NCBI RefSeq assembly: GCF_003576645.1
Contig: NC_044917.1
Span: 5,932,945-5,996,944 of the forward strand
Length of the DNA: 64,000 nt
From: Ipomoea triloba
Taxonomy: Eukaryota > Streptophyta > Magnoliopsida > Solanales > Convolvulaceae
Direction: 5' to 3'
Shown here: one piece after another, positions 12,324 through 23,600 of the stretch
Numbering within the stretch: the first letter of the stretch is position 1
Layout of the letters: every line of letters begins with the position of its first letter
The notes under the pieces: generated by a model
Databases searched by the model: none
What the model saw: only the letters and a program-made list of their open reading frames with translations
Told to the model about the DNA's origin: nothing
Translations under genes and position numbers: made by a program

Positions 12324-12957
12324 TTTCTAGCTTGTCTTTTTTTTTTTTCTTCTTTTCAGATTACAATTAGAAATGTCAGTTTCCCAATCGTCATTAAAAC
12401 TGTAGGTTTTTTTTTTTTTTTTTTGAAATACAAAACTGTAGGTTATTATTCACACATTTCAATAGGAAATAGGGGTACTTTTAGTATATGATTTATTTAG
12501 TTCTTGTAAACAATTCTTTCAAGTGGCTGAAATTACAAGATATTAAAAACAAAATCAATTATGAAAGGCGGACATAAAACTTTGAAAGTTTCTTATTATA
12601 AACCTCCAGTATATCTGCATAAAAGGGTAAAGATTTGTGGCTCAAATCATTGATATAATTATTTTCAAAGATATCGCTTATTACTAAATTTTCTATTTAA
12701 AGAGTTTAGATAGAAGTTGTTTTAACTTCTAACCTATAATGGTACTTTAAAAAAATCTATATCTATACAATAATATAAATAATTGACCAATTTTTTCCGT
12801 TCAAAATAAAGGTTATTTTAGTAAAATTATATTCAAAGATATTTTAGTAAAATCATTGATTTTATTAATTACCATATATATATTCACAAAATTAGCAATC
12901 AATTATTATTGCATATTATATATGCTCTAGTGGTTTTGGTTTTGTGTGAATTCTTGC

Positions 12958-13395
12958 TGGTGGACTCCACTGAACTTCTTGGAGAGAACGATCACCATCT
13001 GTGGTGACTATACTTTCGATCCATCGTCTACAACGGTACGACTTATACATGGGCCGAGACTCACACTCGTTGCCTCCGCTTGGCGTCGTCGATCGTGTTC
13101 CTTGGGGTTGAGAGATGGCAGGATGAACTTTCGGCATGTACGTCGTCGATCGTGTCTGTGATGGCGCCCAATATTTCGGCCGTGTACGAGATGAACTTCG
13201 TCGTGCCCATGGCAGGAGCCGTGCTCAACTCCATCAATCTCCAGCTGGATGCTCGCACATTGTTGATTATGCTCCGCCACTATGAACTGAAGCTGATCTT
13301 CGTAGACTGCTTGTTGAAGGATTTGTTGGTGAAGGCTCTGTCCATGTTTCAGGCAGAATCGCCGCGTTCGGCGTTGGTTCATCAGTTTATGTGTT
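12958..13395 (+). pseudogene. Truncated acyl-activating enzyme exon, copy 2
   Basis: Same fragment as 6908-7347, with TPLNFLERTITICGDY followed by a frameshift, then ASSIV.LGVERWQDELSACTSS, MAPNISAVYEM, VVPMAGAVLNSIN and KLIFVDC. It shares the frameshift and the roughly 30-base insertion with copy 1. It also lacks several bases in the segment that reads HRKLARCLR in copy 1. No downstream exons are present. It is non-functional. Confidence 0.8.
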
Positions 13396-13576
13396 TATTT
13401 TTTTTCATCTGTTCATAATCTTCCAATATACGAAGTATATTATTGTTTACCAATATTCTTAAATGTTGGCTTTCTTCTACCATTTATTTGAATTTGTATC
13501 ATTTGTCATTTATTTTGGATTTTTCTGAATAATATTATGGCTTCAAGCATCAACCTTGATGTATTTCTCACATAAT

Positions 13577-13717
13577 TTTTTTTTGTGTAACCCAGGATCT
13601 TCACCGTCGGACACAGTGGCTAACCCCTCGCTGGATTGTAGGCACCTCTCTTGGGTGGGACAGTTGTCCTGGAGATTTAAGGCTGCTCCATACCCAAAGC
13701 CAAGGATCGAACCCTTG
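13577..13717 (-). mobile_element. SINE insertion, 5' truncated, with 14-base target-site duplication
   Basis: A 141-base insert absent from copy A1. It is bounded by atttctcacataat at 13563-13576 and 13718-13731. On the minus strand it begins close to a pol III B-box-like motif (ggttcgatcc) and ends in a poly-A tail, seen as the T run after 13576. The B box near the 5' end suggests the A-box part is missing. Confidence 0.88.
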
Positions 13718-13736
13718 ATTTCTCACATAATGATTA

Positions 13737-14230
13737 GTGATTTACAGCACGTTTGGTTCACGGAATGAATTTTGAGGTAATAGGAATGCTATTCCATAAG
13801 GAATGGAATAGGCGAAAAGAAATTGTATTCTAGTGTTTGGTTCGCGGAAGGAATGGACTTTAGGAGCCTTAATTGCTCTTAGTTACAAGTTTTTTTTTTA
13901 AATAAAAAAATGTATTATTATTATTATTAATATTAATTACATTTTTAATATATAAATAAATATATATTTAAATAAAAAAATATTATATATAAGGATTATA
14001 ATATAATAAAAATGGTATTTTTGGTATTATAGTATAAAAGCTATTCCCAAATATTTGGGAATAGCTAATACTAGGGGGTCCCCTAGGAATGGCTATTCCC
14101 CTTGCAAAGGGAATAGCTCATTCCCGGGAATGCTATTCCCAGGAATAGAATGACGAAACAAACAATGGCATAGGTCTATTCCCGAGAATGGTATTCCATT
14201 CCCGACCTATTCCACGAACCAAACATGCCA
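13737..14230. mobile_element. MITE with gtttggttc-type inverted ends, absent from copy A1
   Basis: The insert is defined by comparison with the empty site in A1 near 7540. Its ends are inverted: gcacgtttggttcacgga on the left and, reversed, ggcatgtttggttcgtgga on the right. The target duplication is tta, which would fit PIF/Harbinger, or attagtg; the two cannot be separated from sequence alone. The interior has nested palindromes, including a perfect 24-base one at 14041-14064. There is no coding capacity. Confidence 0.8.
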
Positions 14231-14439
14231 TTAGTGTGATATGTGTTGTTTTAGGTAGGCAGCATCACACGGGTAATTTAGTAGTAAGTATATATATCAC
14301 ATGTATGTTTTATCAATGATTTTATGATGTTTCTTTTCCATATAGAAAATATTATAAACCATTATAAATACTACTTTGTATTAAATATTTTACAAAGTCA
14401 AATCCTTTATATTGTATTAAACAAATCATGTATGTTTGC

Positions 14440-14761
14440 TAATAAGGTGGATAGTGTATATATAGGGTGAATAATAAAAATAAGAACCACAAAATGGTCT
14501 TTACAAATTATTGAAAAAGAATTTTTCTCATAATATGGTCATCACAAGTTACATAAATCATATTACATATCAAATTTTTTAAAATAAATGCAATCAATAA
14601 AATATAGTACACAATTAAGAAAGATAAATCATAATTCAAAAATCATAAACATTGATAATTTTCTTTGTATGCCCGTCTGGTAAGATTACGATAAAAGAAT
14701 TTATTCAATTATCATTCTAAATTTAAGTTTAATAAATATGGAAATAATAAAATATTTGCCC
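14440..14761. other. AT-rich spacer replacing the MADS 5' half in unit 2
   Basis: No gene or named repeat is seen. By position it lies where unit 1 has the chloroplast insert, the unassigned spacer and the MADS-box 5' half. Confidence 0.5.
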
Positions 14762-14905
14762 TCCGCCGCCACTTCCAGTTCGGAGTCGGGTTCGAATTAC
14801 AGAAACTTAATGCGCTGGGTCGATAGTATTGACGTCGATGAATGTAATAGCTTAGAGGAAACCCTGAAATTGAAGCAAATCTTGGAGTGCCTCTTGCACA
14901 ACTAA
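14762..14905 (+). pseudogene. MADS-box gene 3' fragment (C-terminal 47 codons, intact frame)
   Basis: The frame reads SAATSSSESGSNYRNLMRWV and continues through the SIDVDECNSLEETLKLKQ stretch to a stop at 14903-14905. It matches the end of the gene at 11071-11448 but keeps the full reading frame where that copy is frameshifted. The MADS domain and promoter are missing, so this copy cannot bind DNA. Confidence 0.8.
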
Positions 14906-15400
14906 ATTCACCACGTACGCCTCAAGATGATGATCACTTCATTTGTTGAGTTTTGTTAGTATTTTAGAGTTTAATTGGATGTTACGTTCTTGAATGGATT
15001 GGACAATTTGGTGAGTAAAATTCTTGGATATAAAAATCTTTAAATGCAGCATTCAAAATACTAATTTACAGTATTACCGTAATTCACTGTCTAAGTTTTG
15101 TTCAAAAAAAAAAAGTTTTCTGCAAAGTTTCTTCAAACTGATTTGTTGCTTTTAATCACATGGATGAAAAATAGCATTGTATCTGTATAATGTATATACA
15201 TTTATATATTACCAAAGTTCTAGTTTTTTTTTAGAACCAAGGTTCTAGTTAAAGTTGCTAAAATGTGGAATAAGTTGACACCAAACAGTTGATAAGTTAT
15301 TGGATTAGCAGTCTAAACTCTAAAGTGCATAAGAATAAGTTATTCCATATGTCTGAACTACGCCAATCAGTTCCTAGCGGTATTTGACAAAAGTTTACCA
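14906..15400. repeat. MADS-box 3' flank, copy B2
   Basis: Collinear with 11449-12150 but continuing past the point where B1 switches into callose synthase sequence (tttgacaaaagtttacc). It therefore shows the original right flank of the MADS segment. Non-coding. Confidence 0.75.
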
Positions 15401-15615
15401 ATTTTTCTTTTAATAGTTTATTATGTTAGTTAGTGACACTTTTTCTTTTCATAGAAAGTTGTTACTTACCACTGTTACCAGCGTTGCCACTCCAGGGACA
15501 AAACAGAAGCCTGAGACAATTAGGCTAAGCACCTTAGCCCGAATACGTAGTCCTTAGTGTATACGATCGGTATTTACTTTATCAATTTACTTAATAAAAT
15601 TGTCAAAACATATAT

Positions 15616-16250
15616 TGGAATAAGGTCAAATAAGTTATCGAACTGTACACGATAATGCAATTATGCTATTGAACCTTAAAAAATTACAATTGAGTCCTTA
15701 AATTATGCAATTTGTTCAAATTGCAGGTTTCTAACAGGTTACCCAAAATTTAATAATATTTTTAAATTTGTTTAAATTAATTATTTAAAATTTTAAAAAA
15801 AAAGAATATTCGTTAAAAAAAAAGAAGAAAATTCGTCTCCAGGGCCAGAGACAGTTTCTTCATCTTCGGTGATACGAAGTTTTCTAATTTTTTTTTAAAT
15901 AATTAATTTTTAAAATGTTTTTTTAAATAATTAATTTTTAGAACTAATTTTTTTGAGTACTATTGACTCTGTTACAATGTAGTATCTGTTCAGAGCTACT
16001 TTCTCAACCTACTGAAGCACAAAGAGTCAACAGTTGCCTCCACTGACGCTCGAACCCACTCCCATCATTCATGTGGGAGTATAAACCGGGACACCGGGTG
16101 CCAAAAATATTTTTAATTTTGGTAACATGTTAGAAACATGTAAATTGGACAAGTTGCATGAAATGAGTTAGTTTAGAGACTCAATTTTAGTTTTCTTAGG
16201 TTCAATGATTTAATTGTATTATTTCGATAGCCTATTTGACCCTTATTCCA
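15616..16250. mobile_element. Mutator-like MITE with long inverted ends and 9-base target duplication
   Basis: The left end reads tggaataaggtcaaataag and the right end, reversed, tggaataagggtcaaatagg. Similarity continues inward for tens of bases. The flanks are aacatatat (15607-15615) and aacatattt (16251-16259), a near-perfect 9-base duplication typical of Mutator-type insertions. A SINE is nested inside (15947-16102). No transposase is present. Confidence 0.75.
15947..16102 (-). mobile_element. SINE nested inside the MITE
   Basis: On the minus strand it starts ggcacccggtgtcccgg, has a B-box-like gggttcgagcg, and ends with agatactacattgtaac followed by agtactcaaaaaaa. The same 3' end recurs at 16641-16685 and 44830-44948, so these form one family. 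Target duplications are unclear. Confidence 0.7.
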
Positions 16251-16640
16251 AACATATTTATAGTGCAACTAGAAAATAGATTACCCATTTTTTCTGTTTC
16301 TCAATTATTCAAGAAATTTGGAAAATTTCACAAGTTATTAATATTCCAATATTATTCAGAAGACAATATAGTGTGACATTGAGAAAATTTTGTAGGCAAT
16401 AACTCAAGAAGACAGCGTTCAAAATGTCAAATCTTAAGAATCGACTAATGTCTTGTTTTGAGTTAAGTAATTACAATTATTGGCATATAATGTTTATGTG
16501 GTCAAACACTTGTGTTGACCAATAGATATAGACACTTATACAGCATCAGATCAGATGACTAAGACTACAATTTTAAAAAATTACCCAAAAATTTAGTAAT
16601 AGTTATACAATTTATTGTTTTTTCATGTTATACTAATATG

Positions 16641-16685
16641 AACAAATACTACATTGTAACAAAGTCAGTAGTACTAAAAAAAAAA
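16641..16685 (+). mobile_element. SINE 3'-end fragment
   Basis: About 45 bases (aacaaatactacattgtaac, then a poly-A run) match the tail of the SINE family seen at 15947 and 44830. The copy is strongly 5' truncated. Confidence 0.6.
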
Positions 16686-16842
16686 TAGACTCGATCTGAC
16701 CCCATTCAATCCTATCCTGGGTATTTGAATGAGCATCATTTTCAGCATCTTTTCCAAGCATATATGTTGACCTATTGTGTTAAACTCTCCAGCCCCCCCT
16801 TATTCCACATCTTAACTCTGTCGTCTTCTCTCTGCCATTTCA

Positions 16843-16850
16843 TATTTATA
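16843..16850 (+). promoter_or_regulatory. Probable TATA box of the VQ gene
   Basis: tatttata lies about 130 bases before the VQ-gene ATG, in a CT-rich context, leaving a 5' leader of about 100 bases. Confidence 0.45.
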
Positions 16851-16976
16851 CAACACCATACCATCTTCAAGTAGCAGCAAAGAAAGAAGCAAAATATAAA
16901 CACACTTGGTTTCTGGGGCCAAGAGATCATCAGTACCCATTTCTCTCTGATCTAGTTTTCTCAGAGAAAAACACAC

Positions 16977-17546
16977 ATGGGAAAGAAGACAATGAGCAAA
17001 ACATGTTCACAGTCACACAAAATATCAAAGAATCATGACAAGCTTAAGAAGCAACAGCTCAACAGCTTGATTGACTTCTTGAAACCCAAAGTTTACATCA
17101 CAGACTCTTCAAACTTCAAGAGCCTGGTTCAAGAACTCACCGGTAAAGGAACTCATCCCGACTCCTCACCTTTGCCTGCTATTCCACAGCCATTTGAGGC
17201 TTCTGTAATGCCTGCAGTTATTCATGATGTTGAAGGAGACCAAACTTATCTAGAAAATGGGATTGAGGAGTTTTCTGTCGAGTCATCAGATGGAAGCGGC
17301 CAAATGTCGTCCTTTGGTTCTGCCAAAGAAAGTTCCGTGGTTCCATGCATACAAGAACCTTTCACCGGGTTGGATAACTTTGCACAGTTTAAGGATTTCG
17401 AGTCTTGGCTCCTGGAAACGGACTTGGATCGCTATGATGATGCCTATGCTCCCATGATTCAGCATGACCTGCAAGATGTTTCTGTCTTTGACAGTTATGA
17501 TATGCCCTGCTTATTTCTTGATGATAATTACCAAATCCAGTACTAG
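16977..17546 (+). CDS. VQ motif-containing protein
   Basis: A single-exon gene of 189 residues. Residues 47-56 are FKSLVQELTG, the FxxxVQxLTG signature of plant VQ proteins. These bind WRKY transcription factors (and some MAP-kinase substrates are VQ proteins) in the nucleus to tune stress and growth responses. The N-terminus is basic and Lys-rich. The C-terminal half is acidic and Ser-rich and includes FESWLLETDLD, which could act in activation or docking (inference). A second ATG sits five codons in; I chose the first because it follows the TATA-like element and leader. Most plant VQ genes lack introns, as here. The specific orthologue is not assigned. It converges with the lipase-like gene, with 138 bases between stop codons. 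Confidence 0.9.
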   Translation: MGKKTMSKTCSQSHKISKNHDKLKKQQLNSLIDFLKPKVYITDSSNFKSLVQELTGKGTHPDSSPLPAIPQPFEASVMPAVIHDVEGDQTYLENGIEEFSVESSDGSGQMSSFGSAKESSVVPCIQEPFTGLDNFAQFKDFESWLLETDLDRYDDAYAPMIQHDLQDVSVFDSYDMPCLFLDDNYQIQY

Positions 17547-17684
17547 GAAATCACCATGTGTAGTTCGTTTTCCTGTTTTCAAAAAGGTAGATAATGAAGC
17601 ATTACAATTACAAAGGATTACTTGTCAAATGATGAAGTGGAATGCGAACTTTCTATTTCTAGCTAGTTTCCACTTCTCTGCCTC

Positions 17685-19274
17685 TTAGCGTTTTCCCTGT
17701 GTTTGTAGAGAACTAGCAGGGAGACCATACAAGGATTTCAGTTGCTGGCTAATCAGCCTGCTGTTATTCAGTGCAGTTTCAAGTTCCAAGTTGTCGGACC
17801 ACCATTGCTCCAGTCCATGTGCCTCTAGAAACTTCTGTTTCCCTTTCGACGAGGACATGAAAAGTTTGGCAGCAACTTGAGCATTTGTCGTCCTAGCATT
17901 ATTCACCTTGCCTGCAGCCTGCAGGTTGTTATGTGTTTCGCCCGAATCGATGTAATAGCAACAAATGTAATCGCTGTTGTTTATATAAAGATGTGGCACC
18001 CATTGTCCGAGGCCTAACTGCAAAGCTTTTGCTGCAGATTCTTCTGAGCTAGTCTGAGTTTGATCAGCAGAACTAAAAGGTAGCATTGACCTCAACTTGT
18101 TCCAACCAAAACGAGCTTTTTCTCCGATATTCCTCATATACATAGCGAGTGAAGCAGAGGGTGGATTGAACAAATGTGCCTCTATGTATATTCCTTCTTT
18201 GGCTAACGTTTTCCCTACTTGAAGAGCAAAGCCAGCCCCGAGTGAATGCCCAGCAATGCATATATTCCTGCTTCCATACTTGCCAGCAAGCGACTTGAGC
18301 GCTTTTTGAGCTACACTGAACCTGACAGATCCCTTTAAACTTTCCCAAGCTAGGTAGCGTAGATCATCTTGGATATCCCTTCTCATTGTTGGGGTTTTGA
18401 GAAGTGTCCCTCTCAACGCCAAAACAGCAGTTGGTGCACCACTCGGTCTGATAGGCACGAGATCAGCCAAAGCTGCTGCTCGATCCCATTTGAATACCGC
18501 CCCAAATATAGATCCATCTCTTTCGTCTGTTAGGGTCTCAGCCAGTGTGTATTTGAAGGGTATCCACCAATTTGGAGCAAGAGCGTTTCCTTCTTTCCTG
18601 TTTTCTTGCCTGTCTAGCTCAAGCAAGTAAACCGATTGTACAAAACACGCCATCACTGTTCTCTTATAATTGCCATTCTTCCTGTACATGCAAATGCAAA
18701 TTCCCAGCATCAAACTTCAACAAATTCTCTCCAACAAGAGGAATTCACCATTTTTTTTAGCAAATAATCATTCTAATTTCTCAAATTAACAAGCAAAGGA
18801 CTAAAGATTGCATCTGTTTCCTTCCCCAAGACAACAAATTCACAACTATTGACCTGAGAGAAGTGGATTTCTTAAAGATTTATATCATCTAGGCAACAGA
18901 TGTTATAGTTTCCCTCATAGTCATATATTTCTAATAACAGAAATAATAATCACACAAGCATTATTACTAAAAAAAATAACTGAAAAAGGAGAGGGTTTGA
19001 TCCAAGAGATTAATCTAAAATTGGAAAGAGGAGAGTACACTAACCAACTGGAGTTGATCAGGTCTCTCCAACTGGGAGTAGAAACATTGCGTGGTCCTGA
19101 TGCTTGGAATGCATATGGATGATACTGTGACATCTCCTTCGCCATTTTCTCCGTTTCCAAATTCAGTGCCGCCGTAACCTCACCTCCGATACTCCCACAT
19201 TCCGGCATATATATCTCCTCCGTGTGCGCATTTATATTGTCGCCGCCCCACATATCTCTGCTCTCAAGAATCAA
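17685..19274 (-). CDS. Class 3 lipase-like alpha/beta-hydrolase (At4g10955-like)
   Basis: Two exons: 19274-19045 and 18681-17685 (minus strand), joining through a split Trp codon to give 408 residues. The nucleophile elbow GHSLGAG is at about residues 221-227 (Ser 223). It follows AVLALRGTLLKTPTMRRDI, which is typical of the plant alpha/beta-hydrolase group around Arabidopsis At4g10955. Family members are predicted esterases or lipases; the true substrate is unknown. I see no clear secretion signal, so a soluble intracellular protein is likely. An in-frame ATG at about 19253 (MWGGDN) is an alternative start. The large intron (19044-18682) has normal GT and AG ends. Confidence 0.85.
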
Positions 19275-20618
19275 AAGAGCGAATAAGTGAGAAAAAGGGG
19301 AAGATTTCTGGCCTCTCTGGGTTTCTCTTTTGCTTCGCTTTTCTCAAGGCATTTTACACTGTAAGTCGGTATCTGATTCCTGAATTGGCGGTGGATTTGG
19401 AGCGGATGTGGGCATCTGCATGCCGTCGTCCAGATAAGAAAGAACCAATTAATTTAACCTATTCCTTAGTACCTTCAAAAGTGGATACCAGGCTGCCAGA
19501 TCTTGATGGGACGCTAATTACGTCTCAGTATACGTTAATTACATTGTTTGAATTCTTAATACCAATAAACTTTACGTAATTAAGAAAAAGGCAAACAATG
19601 CAAGTAGGACATTTCTAAGTTTCAAACTGGAAATTGACAAGCTTAATCCTGAAGCCAAGCGAGCTCGCACCCGCGTTGGGGCTTGCAAGTTGCAACTTTG
19701 CGGTAAATAAAGCGTTATGGTAGCTTACACACTTCAACTAAAACACCTTACTATCTTCTTCCCATTCCCTAGCAAAAGTTGACTTCGGATCGGAATGAAA
19801 TCTATGATTCCATACTGATATGATTTAAATCCCATTCCAATACCTAATTACTATGTAATGTAATGCTACATTTGTCAAATTTTTATCCTGTAAAATCAAT
19901 ATTTGTCTGAGATCCATTGAATGAATGAGAAAAAAGTTTAAATAAGTTCATGTAAGTGCACGGTTGGGCACGTAAATGTACATTTTTAATGATTTTTTTG
20001 TTTGCTTTTCTGTTTGCATAATTTTTTTTTCATCTTCCTCTTTCTTACTTGGCACCAAAAAACAATTAAAAATATCGCACTAATAAAATTGCTCTTATTG
20101 CAAATGCTGTTTTCTGTGACCCCGATGCAAGAGTAAAAGCAGTAATTTTGTTGGTAACTTTTTCTTCTCCTTTCTTCATACCCTCTATCATACATGATAC
20201 TTTGAAAATTGTAAAAAAATTAACAGTTGGATATGCTCTTATACATCGTCCTACTAAATATATTTTAATTCATTATACTTTTTTTTAAATTTTAAATGAT
20301 TAGAGAATAATTTTTAAAGGTATGAATTTAGTAAATTTTACCTTAAACATATGATCTTTTAACATGAAAATTATACTCACTCTACACTTACAAGTACACG
20401 TAGAGCAAAAAAGTGTCAGAATTGGATACAATTTTGTGAATTAGAGGAATGAGGTGAAAGACATATGATTTTAGTATCTTCCGGGGAGGTGAGTGTAATT
20501 TAGAAAAATAATTTCAGTCCAGCATGGCAACACCCTCCGGAAGCTTCTTGTCGTGAAATTGGCAATCATTCGAGCGCGGATTATCCAGTCCGGCGCACCG
20601 TCGAGTAACAACCTAACG
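19275..20618. other. Intergenic region between divergent lipase-like and VPS16 genes
   Basis: It must contain both promoters. It is AT-rich with no ORF of interest. I could not pick out a convincing TATA box for either gene. Confidence 0.5.
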
Positions 20619-23600
20619 ATGGCCACAGTATCAGTGGCGGCTGAATGGCAGCTTCTCTACAATCGGTATTACAGGAAGCCGGAGCTCTATCAGATGCAAT
20701 GGAAGCACGTGGACCTAACGCGCAACAAGGTCGCTTGTTCCCCCTTCGGCGGGCCCATCGCCGTTATCCGCGACGACGCCAAGATCGTCCAGCTCTACGC
20801 CGAGTCCGCCCTCCGGAAGCTCCGAATCTTCAACTCCGCCGGCGTCCAGATCGCCGAAACTGTCTGGAAGAACCCTGGCGGCCGTCTCGTCGGAATGTCC
20901 TGGACCGACGACCAGACGCTGATCTGCATTACTCAGGACGGCACCGTTTACCGCTACGACATCCACGCAGAGCCTCTAGAATCGCTCTCCCTCGGCAAAG
21001 ACTGCTTCACGCACAGTGTGGTGGATTGCGTCTTCTGGCACAACGGCGTCGTTTGCATCAACGAGGCCTTTCAGGTCTTCTGCATACCCGATTTCAAGAA
21101 TCCGAACCCGATCCAGCTCGCGGATCCTGGCTTGGAGGACTTTCCGCTCTCTATGACGGTGATCGAGCCCCAGTACACCATGTCTGGAAATGTGGAAGTG
21201 CTGATGGCAGTAGGGGATCACGTGTTATTGGTAGAAGAGGACGGGATTCAGCAGCTGGGAGTTGGAATTGGGCCGTTGCAGAAGATGGTGGTTTCGCGGA
21301 ATGGGAAGCTGCTGGCGTCTTATACACATGATGGTAGACTTCTGGTCATGTCCACGGACTTCTCCAACATCATTTTCGATTACACTTGTGAGGTTGTTAT
21401 TAAATTCCCAATTTGTTTGCATTGATAGTGTGATGGTTTTTGCCTTCTCTGTGCATATTGCAGATAATCTATACTCCATAATGAAAAGATGTAAATTTTC
21501 AGTGATCATAGCTTAATTGAAGGTGATGGCTTTTATTCCCCAGTGAAGTCTTTGATAGAAGAAATTCATAAACTAGAAGTACAAAACTGATAACCAAACA
21601 CAGAAGCATCATAAACTGCATTGTATTTGTCACAACTGTTGATACGTAAGGAGACTTGGATCCAACTGATACTATAATGCAATTGTAGCAGGGATAAGCA
21701 TAGGATCTGTTGTAGGTTGGTTATTTTGCTGTGTAAGAAACATTTGAAGTAATGAAAATTGTAGCCTACAAGTAATGATCTGGTGAAGGGGAAGATGACA
21801 AAAAGAATAATTAAAAAGAAGGAATTTTTCATAAAAGAAATGACTTCGTTAGACATTTCAGGCACAATAATATTACTGAATTTCCAGAGTTTAGCCCAAG
21901 CAGAATGTTTTGAATTCTTGTATAAGGTATCTATTTCTCCTCAATTCCAAAATATTAAAGGTCCTAAAGGCTGCCATTAGAACCTTGCTATAATAAATGA
22001 AAGTTGTTTTGGCTTAACACCAGAACTAGTTCAGGACTTCAGGCAAGGTACTTTGCTCCCAGAGCCTTTTTCATTTCATGTGACCTCCATCTCATTTTAG
22101 GAATTAGTTTTCCTTGTCTCATTTCTTTATTCTCCTGAAATAATGAAGCATACACTTATCCTTGTTTCCTTTCTTTCTCCTTTTCATGTATATAGTCAGC
22201 CCTACCTCCTGAGCAGCTGGCTTGGTGCGGAATGGATAGTGTATTACTTTACTGGGATGACATGCTTTTAATGGTGGGTCCTTATGGCGATCCAGTACGC
22301 TACATCTACGACGAACAAATTCTGTTGATCCCAGAATGTGATGGAGTTAGAATACTATCCAACACAAGTATGGAGTTTCTGCATAGAGTACCAGATTCCA
22401 CCGTATCTATCTTTCAAATTGGGAGTACGCTGCCTGCTGCTTTACTTTATGATGCCTTGGATCATTTTGACAGGAGGAGTGCCAAGGTATGCCCCTCTTG
22501 ATGGGAACAAAAGGCATTCATTTGTGTGGCATCAATGATTTTCATGTATTTTCACTTTTACAGTTTCACATGATAGATTAACTAACTATATGTGTATCCC
22601 ATAACTCATGCATGTCTGTGGCTGAGGTTTAGGTTTAATTCTCCATGAATGTATGGCATGTTAAATAACATGTTGCTATAATAGGTGACGCCTCTGTTTC
22701 AGAAATTTAATAATATTTGGTCAAGTTGCATTGAGAGCTCAACATTGTTGGGCTCTGAATTAAAAACATATATAGGTGATGAGTTTTAGTTAAATGCATG
22801 TCGCAGGCAGATGGTGCACAGGACATATTATCTATATCTTGTTATAGTACTTGCACATGCCAAATGCATCGCTGAGATTAGATAAAACTTAAAAGTAAAT
22901 AGATTGAACAACATAGTACTCTACCTAGAGGGGAAGTGTTCTTAAAATGGAATTTTTCAGAAAATTCTAATGTTTTGTTCTTCACCAGGCAGATGAGAAT
23001 TTGAGGTTAATTCGCTCTTCATTGCCTGAGGCTGTTGAAGCATGTATTGATGCGGCAGGTCATGAATTTGATATTTCACAGCAAAGAACCTTGCTAAGAG
23101 CTGCAAGCTATGGTCAAGCATTTTGCAGGTTGGTATACTTGAATTATCAGAATCTCTTCTTAATAAAATTATGGACTTTATATAAATGAATCACATGCCC
23201 TTATTTACGTTGTTCTGTTTCTGCCTCTTTGGCAGGTTTGTATAATGAACACATCCTTCATTAATAGTTATTGCATAGTGTCTGTGTTTTTATGTGATTC
23301 ATACTCGTCTGTGCAAGAATCATTTAAGCGAAATAGGCCCCTTACCCCAGAAACTAATCATTAAAGGGGTACATAATTATGATCTATTCCAATGTAAAAC
23401 TGCAGAGAAAAGTTCATGGAACTTCTTGCCCTGGTTGTGTTCTTTATTGCTGTAAAATGAAACTGTGGAGGACAAAATGGCTTTATTGAATATTTTCCCC
23501 CCAGACATGCCCCCTTTTTCCTTTGCTCATTAGATTATAATCCTTACCTTCTTCTCACTTGCAAAAGTTTGGTGTAATCCTTTATATTCAATGATGGCTC

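Larger units (their letters stand above)
12163..14439 (+). repeat. Segmental duplication, copy A2 (with two transposon insertions)
   Basis: Second copy of 6145-7746. After removing a SINE (13577-13717 plus its target duplication), a MITE (13737-14230) and a small T-rich insertion near 12405, it is about the length of A1 and collinear with it. The match ends after tgtatgttt near 14439. In A1 the chloroplast DNA begins at that point, whereas here ordinary AT-rich sequence (14440-14757) continues. Confidence 0.9.
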
